Positions 54,342 to 64,000 of a DNA stretch of 64,000 nucleotides are shown one piece after another (the first letter of the stretch is position 1; every line of letters begins with the position of its first letter). The notes beneath the pieces were generated by a model that saw only the letters and a list, made by a program, of their open reading frames with translations, was not told the origin of the DNA and ran no database searches. The stretch is from Aotearoamyces nothofagi (taxonomy: Eukaryota > Ascomycota > Leotiomycetes > Leotiales > Tympanidaceae). The stretch lies in the NCBI GenBank assembly GCA_015345905.1, contig JADDTR010000006.1, positions 932,513 to 996,512 of the forward strand, written 5' to 3'. The translations under genes were made by a program, and so were the position numbers.

Positions 54342-56594
54342 ATGCAGCCGCGAGTACGGGTGTCGATTGTGCTTGCGTTTGGGTTGGTGACGCTGATTTT
54401 GCTGAGTCTCAGGACGGAGAGGGCGAGAGAGAGAGTTGTCGGGCTAGTTTATGGAGGAGCTGACTGGAGTGGAATTGGAGATGGAGATCTAAAGGATCAC
54501 CAAGGCGGTGCTGATGCCGGAAGCCCTTCGGCTTCTGGACAGGATGATGAGGGAGAGAAGAAAGGAGACTCGGCTTTGCAGAGACAATTTGAAGCAGATT
54601 ACATACAATTCGGCGAGTAAGTGGCCCCCATGACATTTTATGGGTGTACATTTGCTTATTCTCTCTAGGCAAAGCGACGCGGGAGCCATCTACGAAGCAA
54701 CACTCGACAATCTTGAAGACATACATTTCGAAAACATAAGACATCCTGAAGACTTTGAAAAGTCAAGCATCTCCACACCATACAGCTTCTACAACCCGCG
54801 CATATACAACCCTTATCTCGAACACCAGAGCAAAACATGGAAGGGAGAACATAGGGGTACATTTGTGAGATGCGATAGTCCATGGAATAACAGTGGTATC
54901 TCTGATCAAACAATGGCCTTTTTGGGAACTCCGAGACGATTCCCGAAACCATCTTTTGGGGACTACGGCATTTTGGATATTGATAACAATTTATGTTTTG
55001 AGAGACAGACACGCTTAGGACCGTATGGATACCAGAACAACCAGACGGTACGCTCTGGAACACGTATTGAGTGGGATAGAGTCAATTGGGGAGAGCTCCA
55101 GGAACAGTGCCTGTCACGGAATATTGATCGATTCAATATGAGTGCCAAAGGAGATCGGTTTACGCCCGAATCTTTAGGGAAGTCGTCGCCTCTGGATTTG
55201 GATTTGGCCTATCGTTTGGAATCAAGAGAGGAAGAGTCTAGCGGCTCTGGACTCTTGAGTCAAGAATCACCAGAGAAGAAGTCGACGAAGAGAACGGCTG
55301 TTTTACTGAGATCGTATTCGGGGAGAGTGTATACCGAGACCGATAAACAGAACATTCGTGCTCTCGTCAATGAACTTTCACTGAAAAGTGGTGGTGAATA
55401 TCAAGTCTTTCTTTTGGTAGAGATCAAAGACAACAGCAAAGCCATATGGACTGATCCTACCGCCTATCAAGTTGCCATTCGCTCATCTGTTCCACCGGAA
55501 TTTGTTGGGATCACCTCACTCTGGAACGATGCTGTCGTCCAATCTTGGTATCCCAAGATCCCAAAAGATGTCAACAATGCCCAACAGTCACAATGGCTCT
55601 CTATCCAACGATTCGCCCAACTCCATCCCGAATTCGACTTTTTCTGGAACTGGGAGATGGACTCTCGCTATACCGGAAACTACTACAACCTTCTCAACAA
55701 CCTCGACGAGTTCGGCCGTGCTCAGCCCCGGAAATACCTCTGGGAGCGCAACGAGAGATTCTATATCCCATCGTTCCACGGCCCATACGATACCGCATTC
55801 CGCAACTACGTTGCAGATGTCTCAGGCCAAGAGACCGTCTGGGGGGCACCAGCAGTCCAAGATATCAGACCCATCGGTCCGATACCACCTCTCCCGATTC
55901 CGAGAGATGAATACTACCAATGGGGTATTGACGAAGATGCAGATTATATAACTCTCGCTCCAATCTTCAATCCTGTCCACACAGCCTGGGCCGGCGCCTC
56001 AGACGTATGGGGCTACAACCTCGGTGTCGACCTGCCGCGTCGTGCAACGATCAGCACACAGTCCCGCTGCAGCAAACAACTCCTCGATGTTATGCATAAA
56101 GAGAATCTGGAAGGTAAGTATATCAGTGACGAGATGGCGCCTCCAACAGTCGCGTTGTTGCATGGATTGAAAGCAGTGTATGCGCCGCATCCGGTGTTTT
56201 TTGATAGAGAGTGGGATGGTGAAAAGTTACAGAAGTATTTCAATCCGGGATCCAATGGGGAAAGTGGTTCGGACGGGGAGAGTCCGTTTGGGTGTGGGAA
56301 AGAAGAAAGATTTGCGGGGTCGACGTGGCATTCTAGAGCTGATGCGCCGATAAGATTGTTTAATCATTGGATGGGTTGGGAGGACGGTGGGGTTGGTGGG
56401 GAGGAGGTTAGTATTCTGTCATCTTTTCTGTCGCTCATTTCATTTATGAGACGGCCGTGTGGATATGTGCTAATGATATACAGTGGGAGAAAATCCATGG
56501 CAGAGCATGTCTACCGCCTATACTTCTCCAGCCAGTGAAAGATGCGGTCGAGAAGACGGATGAGTATATACCAGGATCAAAATTGCGGTATTGA
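54342..56594 (+). CDS. DUF3405 family type II membrane protein
   Basis: Three exons: 54342-54616, 54669-56406 and 56484-56594, giving 707 residues. A basic N-terminus MQPRVR is followed by one membrane anchor (VSIVLAFGLVTLILLSL) and an acidic linker, so a Golgi-type type II orientation is likely. The lumenal domain has SFYNPRIYNPYL, FVRCDSPWN, TAVLLRSYSGRVYTETD, RALVNELSLKSGGEYQVFLL, DFFWNWEMDSRYTGNYYNLL, KYLWERNERFYIPSFHGPYD, EDADYITLAPIFNP and GYNLGVDLPRRATI. These are typical of the fungal DUF3405 family, which looks glycosyltransferase-like (an ExDxR patch inside NWEMDSRYTG) but has no proven reaction that I know of. The last exon (WEKIHGRACLPPILL) restores the usual C-terminus. An alternative end by reading into the second intron is possible. 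Confidence 0.87.
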
Positions 56595-57359
56595 AGAGGG
56601 GACTCTGAGGATCTAATGTAAGCTGGCTGGCATAATTGAAACAGGGAAAGTTCTCATAGAGATACGTGTGAGGCAAATTTTGGCGTTTTAATCCACTTTT
56701 AATCGAGGAGATCTGGATACCTAGGGAAGAGCATGGGTGGATCATAGATGCTAAGGAGGGATAGGATAATGACATAAATTGATCGAGCTGTTTGTTTCAT
56801 GGTACTTGCTGACTTGGATATGAAGGCCTGTTGAATGGTCTTATTGATGTTGTGGTTCTGTTGATTGTGGCTTTTCTTTCATAGTTGTTGGGTTTTTGGA
56901 AGATGATCGATTTGGCTGACTGATTGGCTAATAGGTATACCGAGCAAAAGGGCCAAATAATAAGGCTAAATATCAAGCAAAAAACCTAGATGCCAAGCAC
57001 CAAGCACCAAATACCAAGCAACAAGCACCAAGTACCAAGCACAAGACACAACGCACAAAGCAAAAAGGCCAACTCACAAACCGCGAAGATCGAGAAGGAA
57101 AGCAGGACAGCAACGCGAGAGTACAGAGATGGAAGACGAGAGGAGGAGGAATGCAAGAGTGAGAGAGGAGGGCGAGAGAAGGGCGAGCGAAAAGACGACA
57201 GACGTCGATCGACGACATGTCGAACCCGAGAAATCCCGCACCGCCGGCCTAGAGATGGAACATTGGTGCCGTCCATCCGTGCCCCGGTGCCTCGCGCTCC
57301 TCCTCCTCCTCTGCGGATCCGTGCCGCGTGGGAGCGCGCGGCCGAGCTGTGGTGGCCGC
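56595..57359. other. Intergenic region
   Basis: 3' flank of the DUF3405 gene and of the Argonaute remnant. A degenerate accaagc repeat lies at 56990-57045. No gene was recognised. Confidence 0.45.
56990..57045. repeat. Degenerate 7-bp tandem repeat (accaagc)
   Basis: About seven copies of (a)ccaagca/accaaat/accaagt in tandem, with small spacers. Confidence 0.75.
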
Positions 57360-58860
57360 CCAGGTCACCCACCGTCCAGCGCCGGCTTCAGGTAGCAGCG
57401 CGTGCGCGCACGACAGGTCGGCGTGCCTGGCTGGCGAACAGGCCCTCGAGGGCGCGCGAACCGCTGAAGCAGAGCCTGTGTGTCTGGCGGGGGAGGCGCG
57501 GCGGTCAGGACTCGACAGCCGGAGCGGGGAGGGACTTACCAGACCTTCCAGCTCCGTCGGCCGTGTAGCCCTTGTCGTCGTGGATGACGGTGTGGTGAGC
57601 ACTCTGCGCCGTGCCCTGGATGGGATGGCCGCATGGCTCTGCAGGGAGAAGTGAAGTCGAACCGGCCCGGCTCGACGTTGGAGTCGTCGCCGTCCGTCTT
57701 GCGCGAGGCGCTGCCGGCGCGCGCTGCACCTGCGCCTCGCTCTCCGGATAGAAGCGCGTGTGGTGCCGCTTCACCGCCACCAGCATCGTCAGCTTGGGCA
57801 CCCATCCTGCGGAAGGCCGACAGGATCTGCGGCTTCTCGCGCAGCTGCACCATGCCAAGCTGGCTCTCGCTGACGCCGTCGCAGTAGAAGAGGATGTGCG
57901 TCGGGAGGCGCCCGCTGCTGGCGGCCTTCCAGGCGCGGAGACGCTCTATCATCACGCCTTCGAGGTCTTGGATTGGCTGCCTCAGGGATGTCAGCTATGT
58001 GGAGAGGGGCGTTCCAGAACACGCCGAAGATGGCAGCCAAGAAGAAAAAAAAAAGAAAGGGGGGAAAGGGCCCAAAAAAGCAAAAACATACAACAGCAGG
58101 TATTCGCTGGTGGTCACCCACCCAACTACTAATCTGCCGATTTCAAGCTTATGTATGGCAGAGCGGACGGGATGCCCAGTTCTCTTGAATCTATGGTCGT
58201 ATGTGAAAGACATAGCCTTATCAAGTACTATATCCTAAACTCGAGGATGGATGCGCGCATGGGTGCGCGACGGACTAACTGACCTCGACATTGGAGTCCT
58301 GCAGACGAGCTGACCCGGGATAGCGCGCGGACCTCTCGTCGTCCGTCGCGACGACGCCAGCGATGGACGGACAGCCTCTGGCACCGCCGCGGCCCGGATG
58401 GGCGACGTCCGCGCCGACGATCATGGTGCCGGACGGAGCATCACAGCTCAGCGACGGGGCTCTGGCCGGGACGCGATGGTTCACGCCGCCGAGTTTCACG
58501 TTGGACTTGAGGCTGCGGGCTCGATTAGCCAGGGGGGGCCGCAGGGCCATCCTCCAGACGCACGGCGCCGTTAACTGAGATTCGCGACGGTGGACTCCTG
58601 AGAGCCCCTGGAACTTGCCCCGCGTGACGCACACGGTCCGGACGTCCCTGACGCAGTCCCCCTCCCAAGCGCCTGACGGCCTCGTAGACCGCGACGTCCT
58701 TCCTCGGGATGATGACGACCCAGCACCAGCGGTACCGGTCGCGCCGCGCTGTGCGTAATCTTGTCGCAGATCCGGCAGGCCGGCGGAGGGTGGCATCGTG
58801 GTGTTGGGTGTTGGAGAGGGGAGGTCGGAGTCCTGGATCGGGACGAGAAGAGTGGTTCTT
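57360..58860 (-). pseudogene. Broken Argonaute (MID-PIWI part only)
   Basis: Read 5' to 3' on the minus strand, Argonaute motifs appear in order but in changing frames: CDKITHSAARPVPLVL and VIIPRKDVAVYEAVRRLG (MID); DVRTVCVTRGKFQG; SNVKLGGVNH; TMIVGADVAHPG (first catalytic Asp of PIWI); CPSIAGVVATDD; YPGSARLQDSNVE. A gap at about 58285-58000 looks like an intron (GTCAGT...GCAG) and contains a poly-T tract. Then come PIQDLEGVMIERLRAWKA, LPTHILFYCDGVSESQLGM (second Asp) and QGTAQSAHHTVIHDDKGYTADG, with weaker traces of the C-terminus (ARHADLSC) near 57400. At least three frame changes are needed, and no N-terminal or PAZ sequence is found upstream, so this is a truncated remnant. The region is very GC-rich. 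It is convergent with the DUF3405 gene, and its 5' end faces away from it. Confidence 0.75.
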
Positions 58861-59917
58861 CAACGTTCCGTCGCAAAGCTACCCCGTGTGTACCTCTTTA
58901 TCCCAATCCTTTTCCTTCCTCTCATCCGACTCCTGACCCCCTGACTCCCGAGCCCCGAGCCTCTTCTCAGTCCTCTGACCTCCCCTCCCCGCCATCCCGT
59001 CTCCATGGCAGACCCCAAATCCGGCATCCATCTCCTCCTCAAACATATATACCCCTGTGGACCTCCAACCCCGCACCAAGATTCCTCGTCGGCGAGATTG
59101 AAACCCTCCCGCCAACAGCAACAGCAACAATCCCCTCTGCCCATGCTTGATTCATACCCACTCGCATCTTCCATCCCCCAATCTGCACTGCTGCGTACTA
59201 GGGCAATCAAGCACGATCAATCAAACCCAATCAAACCAGTCGTAGAGGCGGAAGTAGAGGCGGAAGTAGAGGTGATAAGGCGGTAGATGTAAAACTCTTG
59301 TAATTATGAATCAGGCAGATATGGAGATGGGAATAGGGGTTGTTACATGCACCCCATATACCGTTCAGAAATCCAGCTAATTATTACTGTATCATACTGT
59401 ATCGTACTATAACTAGATTGCTACGGTACAGGTCACACACACCTCACACACACCTCGCGCCACACATAACAAATCCAAGTTTCACAAAGCTGCAGTCAAC
59501 TTTTTCCTTCTTATGATTCTTCTATCAACTGTATCTATCACAATCACAGCCAAACCTGGCCCAAACCAAAATCCACGAGCAACTAGAATCATAAGATCAA
59601 AGGAAAAGAAAAGAGGGGAAAAAATAGCCACCGAATCAGATCCTCAAATATTCAAATCATTCTAGTGACCTAGTCAGAGCACGGATTCAATTCATGCCAA
59701 TTCCACCCAAAAAATAAAAAGGCTTTGATTCAACCAAATCAAATCAGAATCGCAAACCAGGTCGTCGATGTAGGAGAAAGTTCAACGAGTATACCCCCTG
59801 GATACATCGAGCATCTATCTTCATACAATCGATGGACTTGAATGATCTATATGTATGTATACCATTACATCCCAGCATAGCAAGCTTTCTCATACAAAAA
59901 CCAGACTTTTCTCACAA
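58861..59917. other. Intergenic region
   Basis: Upstream of the Argonaute remnant and 3' flank of the GH72 gene. A 93-codon plus-strand frame at 59005-59286 (with a Q6 run and a VEAEVEAEVEV tail) has no recognised domain and is not called. A toward-AT shift occurs after about 59.3 kb. Confidence 0.4.
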
Positions 59918-61461
59918 CTACAACACTAGCATTCCTCCAAATACCGAAAAGGCAAGAAGGATTGTGCTGATGACAATAGGGCTCTTTTCGAATGGGCTGA
60001 TAACACCACCGGCAGCCGCTCCTGATGATGAAGCTGCGGCCCCTGACCCCGTGGAGCTGGATCCGGTCGCGACCGCTGTAACAGAGCCACTACCAGGAGT
60101 GGCAGTACCAGTGGAAGTCTCTCCTGCATCTTGAGAACCCTTGCCAGTAAGACCGGCACCGGCTCCTGCTCCATCCGTCATGTACTGTTTCTGATTAGAA
60201 GTTGTCCAAGCTTAATGAGTTAACTTTACTTACAGTGGCAGCCTTGGAGGGAATAGCAGGTAGATCATCGCTGGTAACATTCCATGTGGATGACTTTGCA
60301 GGGCAGATACTTGCACCACCAGTCTGATTGTATCCTCCATCACCGCTTGGCACGGTAGCATTCTTAAGTGCAGATTGGTAAAGGGTGAACTGAGTTCCCT
60401 CATCGACCTCACTAGTCGACTTGATCGTGACTAATCCGTAGCCGGAGCCCTCCTCGGAGTATTCGTAGACAAGACCACCCGAGTAAACCGAGGTCATTTC
60501 AGTGCTAAAGAGAGTAGAGACCTCGCCAAACTTGCGAGCAGGGGTGATGCAACCATATTCGGACAAGCTGACATAATTAATACACGTCAACGCAATTTTG
60601 GATAGACAGCTTACAAAATGGGAATACCATATCCTGTAAAGTTCTTAACCTTCACGTCCCATCCGGAGACTTGGAAAGAAGATGGGTCACACCAGGAGTA
60701 GTCGTTGAAAGCAAAGAAGTCACTTCGCTCATCGTCGGTTCCACAGTTCATGAAGTGAGCCATCTCCATACGGTTCGAGTCAACATCGGCAGCCGAGTAT
60801 CCGACCGGGATCTGACGGTATCCACGGCTTCCAATGTATTGTCTCATATCACGAGTGACAGCCTTGACGTATGGAGCAGCACTAGTCGTGGTATCATCAT
60901 TAATAACTTCATTTCCAGAAAAGAAAGCCAAAGTGTTGTTGTAATCGGCAAAGGCGTCGATGGTAGCAAAGACGTTCTGTAGGTAGACAGCGTTGTATGA
61001 AGCCGCTGGAGTAGCACGATTCAGGGAGTATAGTGGTGAGTTGACATCGAGAACCAGATACATTCCCGCGTCTGCCAACGCGCTCATACAGTCGTCATGG
61101 TCGGCAGTGTTGTCGACTGTGTAGACACGAACAGTGTTAAGGCCCAACTTTTGGAATTCAGCAATGTCACGCTTGCAAGTTGTAGAATCCGCAATGGGGT
61201 CGACAAGATTGGATGATCCACCCGGTTGATAGTCGACTCCACGGACGTAGAAGCGTTCGTCTCCCTGGAAAAAGGCTAATATGTATGAGTAATGGTATTC
61301 ACGTCTTCTCTGGCAAGCTACTCACCATTGCCCTTGACCGTGATGGATTGGAGACTTGACGACGATGACCTTGGAGCCAGCTGTTCAGTTCCTGACGGAG
61401 ATGCCAAGGCGCTTGACGCAAAAGTCAGCGCTGCAGCTGCAATTGAACCGAACGTCTTCAT
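59918..61461 (-). CDS. GPI-anchored beta-1,3-glucanosyltransferase (GH72, Gas/Gel)
   Basis: Four exons on the minus strand: 61461-61326, 61275-60615, 60567-60234 and 60184-59918, giving 465 residues. A signal peptide (MKTFGSIAAAALTFASSALA) is followed by SITVKGNAFFQGDERFYVRG. The GH72 core has GVDYQPGGSSNLVDPIAD, CKRDIAEFQKLGLNTVRVY, TLAFFSGNEVIND (acid/base Glu), RQIPVGYSAADVD, FFAFNDYSWCDP and GIPIFLSEYGC (nucleophile Glu), then SVYSGGLVYEYS. The short C-terminal part lacks an evident Cys-rich X8 module. A Ser/Gly/Ala-rich stretch and hydrophobic tail (PIVISTILLAFSVFGGMLVL) form the GPI signal. The enzyme elongates and branches beta-1,3-glucan at the plasma membrane and wall. All introns are canonical, and the short first intron restores GNAFFQGDERF. 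Confidence 0.95.
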
Positions 61462-62822
61462 ATCGGCGAATTATTATTCAACTGATGACGGCAATGATTT
61501 AATTGAATGTCGAAATGGCTGGAAAAGGTGACAGAAGTGCGCAGTGACGGTGAGATTGAAAAGGTCCCGAGAGAGTGAGGGACGTGGCTGGAGAAGGTTT
61601 GCACAATTAGATAGGAAGTAAGAGTTAGGTAAATCAAATCCAAGTGGCAACAAAAACGAGTGAGTTGGCCAAACAGATTAATATAGAAGCGACGGACCTG
61701 AGAAAGAGAGGTCGGACGTCGAGAAGGAGTTGTTTGAAGATGGCAAGAAAGAAGAGAGGGAGAGGAGAAGGTTGGATGTTAAAGGCAGGCACGGGCAGCC
61801 AAGACATGCAGGCATTGGCATTGGTGGCTGCAGGCCGCCCAGGTGGTTGAATCGACCATAAATGGCCCAGGCTTATCCGGGCGATGCTACAGGGCCCTGG
61901 CGGTACAGTGAGTGAGTGAATGTGCTGTGCCGGTGCCCTGGACTGGGCCACTGGGAGGTGTCGCTGTATGCTGTATTGCCGTGTCGCTGTAATGCTGCAA
62001 TGCTGCCACTATCGCGGTCCATCATCCCTCCCGCCATGATTTCAACCCCCTTTTGCACCCACACACATGCCTGCCCATGCCGATTGCCAGCTCACAATGG
62101 CAGGAAGGCGAGTAGGAGAGGCCTCGAGTGGTGTGAAGCAGCTCGTGTATACAGTCCGAGTGCTGGAAAGGAGATGCAAGGTCGCAAGGTTTAGAGTTAA
62201 AGGAGGCCCACAGTAAATGTCCGGCAGCTGGGGGGGGTTTATACTTAAAGTATCGTTACTTGCAGGCGCGACAGGGCAGGAGGTTCAGTATGGAGTTAAT
62301 CGTTACGCGATACGACAAGCAGCGACGGCGCGGGGCATGGGTGAGGATAGCGGAGGGATGGTGGACGATAGTGGATGCACAGTGGATTTATAGCAGATTA
62401 GTGGTCGCAAAGGCGCTGGAGCAGTGGCCGGTCGGCAGGATTTAGTGGAGAGCTGGGCCGGGAGATCACGACACAGGACCACTATCGTCGCTAAGTAGCA
62501 CATATAGCATATACTATAGCACATCCTTAGGGTTAAGCACAGCACAGTACTGAACAGAACAGAACAGTACAGCACAGTACAGTTAGTGACTGTATGGCAG
62601 TGGACAGCAGTGACTGCAACAGGTTCGCCGGCCGGGCCAGGCTGGCATGTCCTCCCCCTCCCAGGCTGGGCCCACCCCCGAAGATCGCCTCTCTATTTCC
62701 AAATCCCCGAGACATTAATGCATATCTCGACGCCCCCCAGCTGCAAGTTGCGAGTCCCAGCTTTTTGCACTGCCCCATCCAAGACCCAAAACGGCACATG
62801 AGAAGATGAGAAGACCTCGTAT

Positions 62823-62870
62823 AAGAAGAAGAAGAAGAAGAAGAAGAATACCAATAATAATAATAATAAT
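62823..62870. repeat. Adjacent (GAA)n and (AAT)n microsatellites
   Basis: About nine GAA units are directly followed by about six AAT units. Confidence 0.95.
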
Positions 62871-63285
62871 ACCACAACATCGTATATCCCATTCCATTCT
62901 CGCCGTCGCGTAAAGTAACAAGTAGGAGTATCAAATCCCAGCCTTCCCCCCTCTCTCTCCATCACTGTGCTCCAGTACAGTACAGCCTGCCAACAGCCTC
63001 CCTCCCTCCCTCTCTCTCTCCACCCAGGCCATCTCCAGCCCCGTCTCCCGTCTCCTCTTCCCGCCACGCCGTCCGCGGTCTAATCGCCTCATCAACAACG
63101 ACAACCCCATCAGCTCGTTCTCTCCTCCACCCACAAGCGAGATTCGATCCGACCGCGCTCCGTATCGCGTGCCTGCAGCCAAGCCAGAGTCGGGTGCTGG
63201 GCGGGACGGATGGCTGGCTGTCTTTGCTAAGATCCCTCCGGGCCAAGTCAGGCCAAGGCCCGTCAGTGGCTGGGATGCCACGGGG

Positions 63286-63310
63286 TGTACTGTACTGTAC
63301 TGTACTGTAC
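63286..63310. repeat. TGTAC pentamer repeat, 5 copies
   Basis: Five perfect TGTAC units. The array is nearly its own reverse complement because GTAC is palindromic. Confidence 0.95.
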
Positions 63311-64000
63311 ATATCTCTTTACACCGCACTGCACGGCACCGACTCCACGCGCTCTACTCTACGTGACGGACGCAGATACCCTACCTAGGCAAGCCATGGC
63401 CGCCAGGTCCTCCAAACGGTCCTCCAAACGGTCCTCGAGCCCTGTATGTAGTATCAGTATTATACCAGACCTCGCGCCGATAGCAGCAGCAGCAGACCCG
63501 CCCTCGTTCAACTCATCCACAGGCCACGTCTCGTGATTTCCCACGACGTCATTTTCTCGCTGATTGATTGCGAAGAAATTACGATGGTCGGATCGATCTT
63601 CCAGGCCATGTCTTCTCCCCTCCTCTCCCTAGCCGCAACGCTTTCTTTTTTCACGGCACGCACACGCTATGTTTCAGCAATTTATAGTCTACGCTTCAGC
63701 TTGAGGACTGACTGAGTGAATGGTTGATTGGCACGGCTGGCTTGGCCACATCTTCCGAGGAGGCCGGTTAACCTGTCGGAATCTGCAGCGATGTGCGTGC
63801 GTGCTTGCATTTCCGAACGATACCGATGGTTTATGCTTAATCCTTGGCAGTAGAGCGCCCACCCCCCTCGAGACAATGCCGTCATGCAGACAGATGGGAA
63901 TACTGAAGGGTTCTGGGAATGGCATGTGTATCTTCTGTCGGCAGGCAGGGACTTGTTCTTGTGCTGTTACTGGAGGATGGACGGGTGCGCTTACAGCTTA

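Larger units (their letters stand above)
61462..64000. other. Gene-poor island at the right window edge
   Basis: After the GH72 promoter (61462-61700), no conserved protein was found. The region contains GTACAGT-type words (62540-62585, 62972-62985), microsatellites at 62823-62870 and a TGTAC pentamer repeat at 63286-63310. A short Kozak-like start at 63396 (gccATGGCC, then SSKRSSKRSSSP and a GTATGT donor) might be the first exon of a gene leaving the window, but support is too thin to call it. Confidence 0.45.

Noticed and set aside
59005-59286. 93-codon plus-strand frame with Q6 and VEAEVEAEVEV
   Set aside because: Low-complexity, no domain, no intron signals, and located in the decayed Argonaute flank.
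63396-63536. Possible first exon (gccATGGCC, SSKRSSKRSSSP, then GTATGT)
   Set aside because: The start and donor look good, but no downstream exon with recognisable content was found before the window ends.

Overview
This window comes from the nuclear genome of a filamentous ascomycete (Pezizomycotina). Genes carry short introns (about 40-120 nt) with GTRNGT donors, CTRAC-type branch points and YAG acceptors, and there are hallmark fungal families: FunK1 kinase, DUF3405, GH72 glucanosyltransferase, Urb2 and Air-type zinc knuckles. The gene mix would suit Leotiomycetes, but that is a weak inference. No prokaryotic, organellar or recognisable viral sequence was seen.

Layout. 0-9.5 kb: the 5' end of an Obg-type GTPase gene leaves the window on the minus strand. 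It faces a SnoaL-like gene, a FunK1 protein-kinase pseudogene with a duplicated tail, a BCS1-like AAA-ATPase pseudogene and an apparently intact AAA ATPase (DUF7025 type). Both pseudogenes keep one reading frame over long stretches and are closed by several isolated stop codons, a pattern that recalls repeat-induced point mutation. 10-13 kb: a small secreted protein of unknown family, a one-helix membrane protein, and the cristae-shaping protein MIC10. 14-21 kb: an Air1/2-like zinc-knuckle protein (TRAMP complex), the ER sphingolipid regulator ORM, and a serine-rich GPI-anchored wall protein with pentapeptide repeats. 21-31 kb: a ketopantoate-reductase-like oxidoreductase, an allantoate/nicotinate-type MFS transporter, and phospholipase C. 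37-47 kb: URB2/NPA2 (ribosome assembly), a MEIOB-like OB-fold protein, and myo-inositol-1-phosphate synthase. 51-61 kb: a two-LIM-domain protein, a DUF3405 membrane protein, a GC-rich broken Argonaute remnant and a GH72 beta-1,3-glucanosyltransferase.

Three long gene-poor islands (31.2-37.7, 46.8-50.9 and 61.5-64 kb) look GC-rich and are full of short tandem repeats and self-complementary GTACAGT/ACTGTAC motifs, including a perfect 18-bp-arm palindrome at 33634-33670.

Functional links are loose. INO1, PLC1 and ORM all touch membrane-lipid and inositol metabolism, and the wall protein and GH72 enzyme act at the cell surface, but nothing indicates a biosynthetic cluster. The most unusual parts are the decayed kinase/AAA block, the Argonaute remnant and the palindrome-rich islands. 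Intron-exon models were built by hand from splice signals and frame continuity. Family assignments rest on recognised motifs, not database searches.
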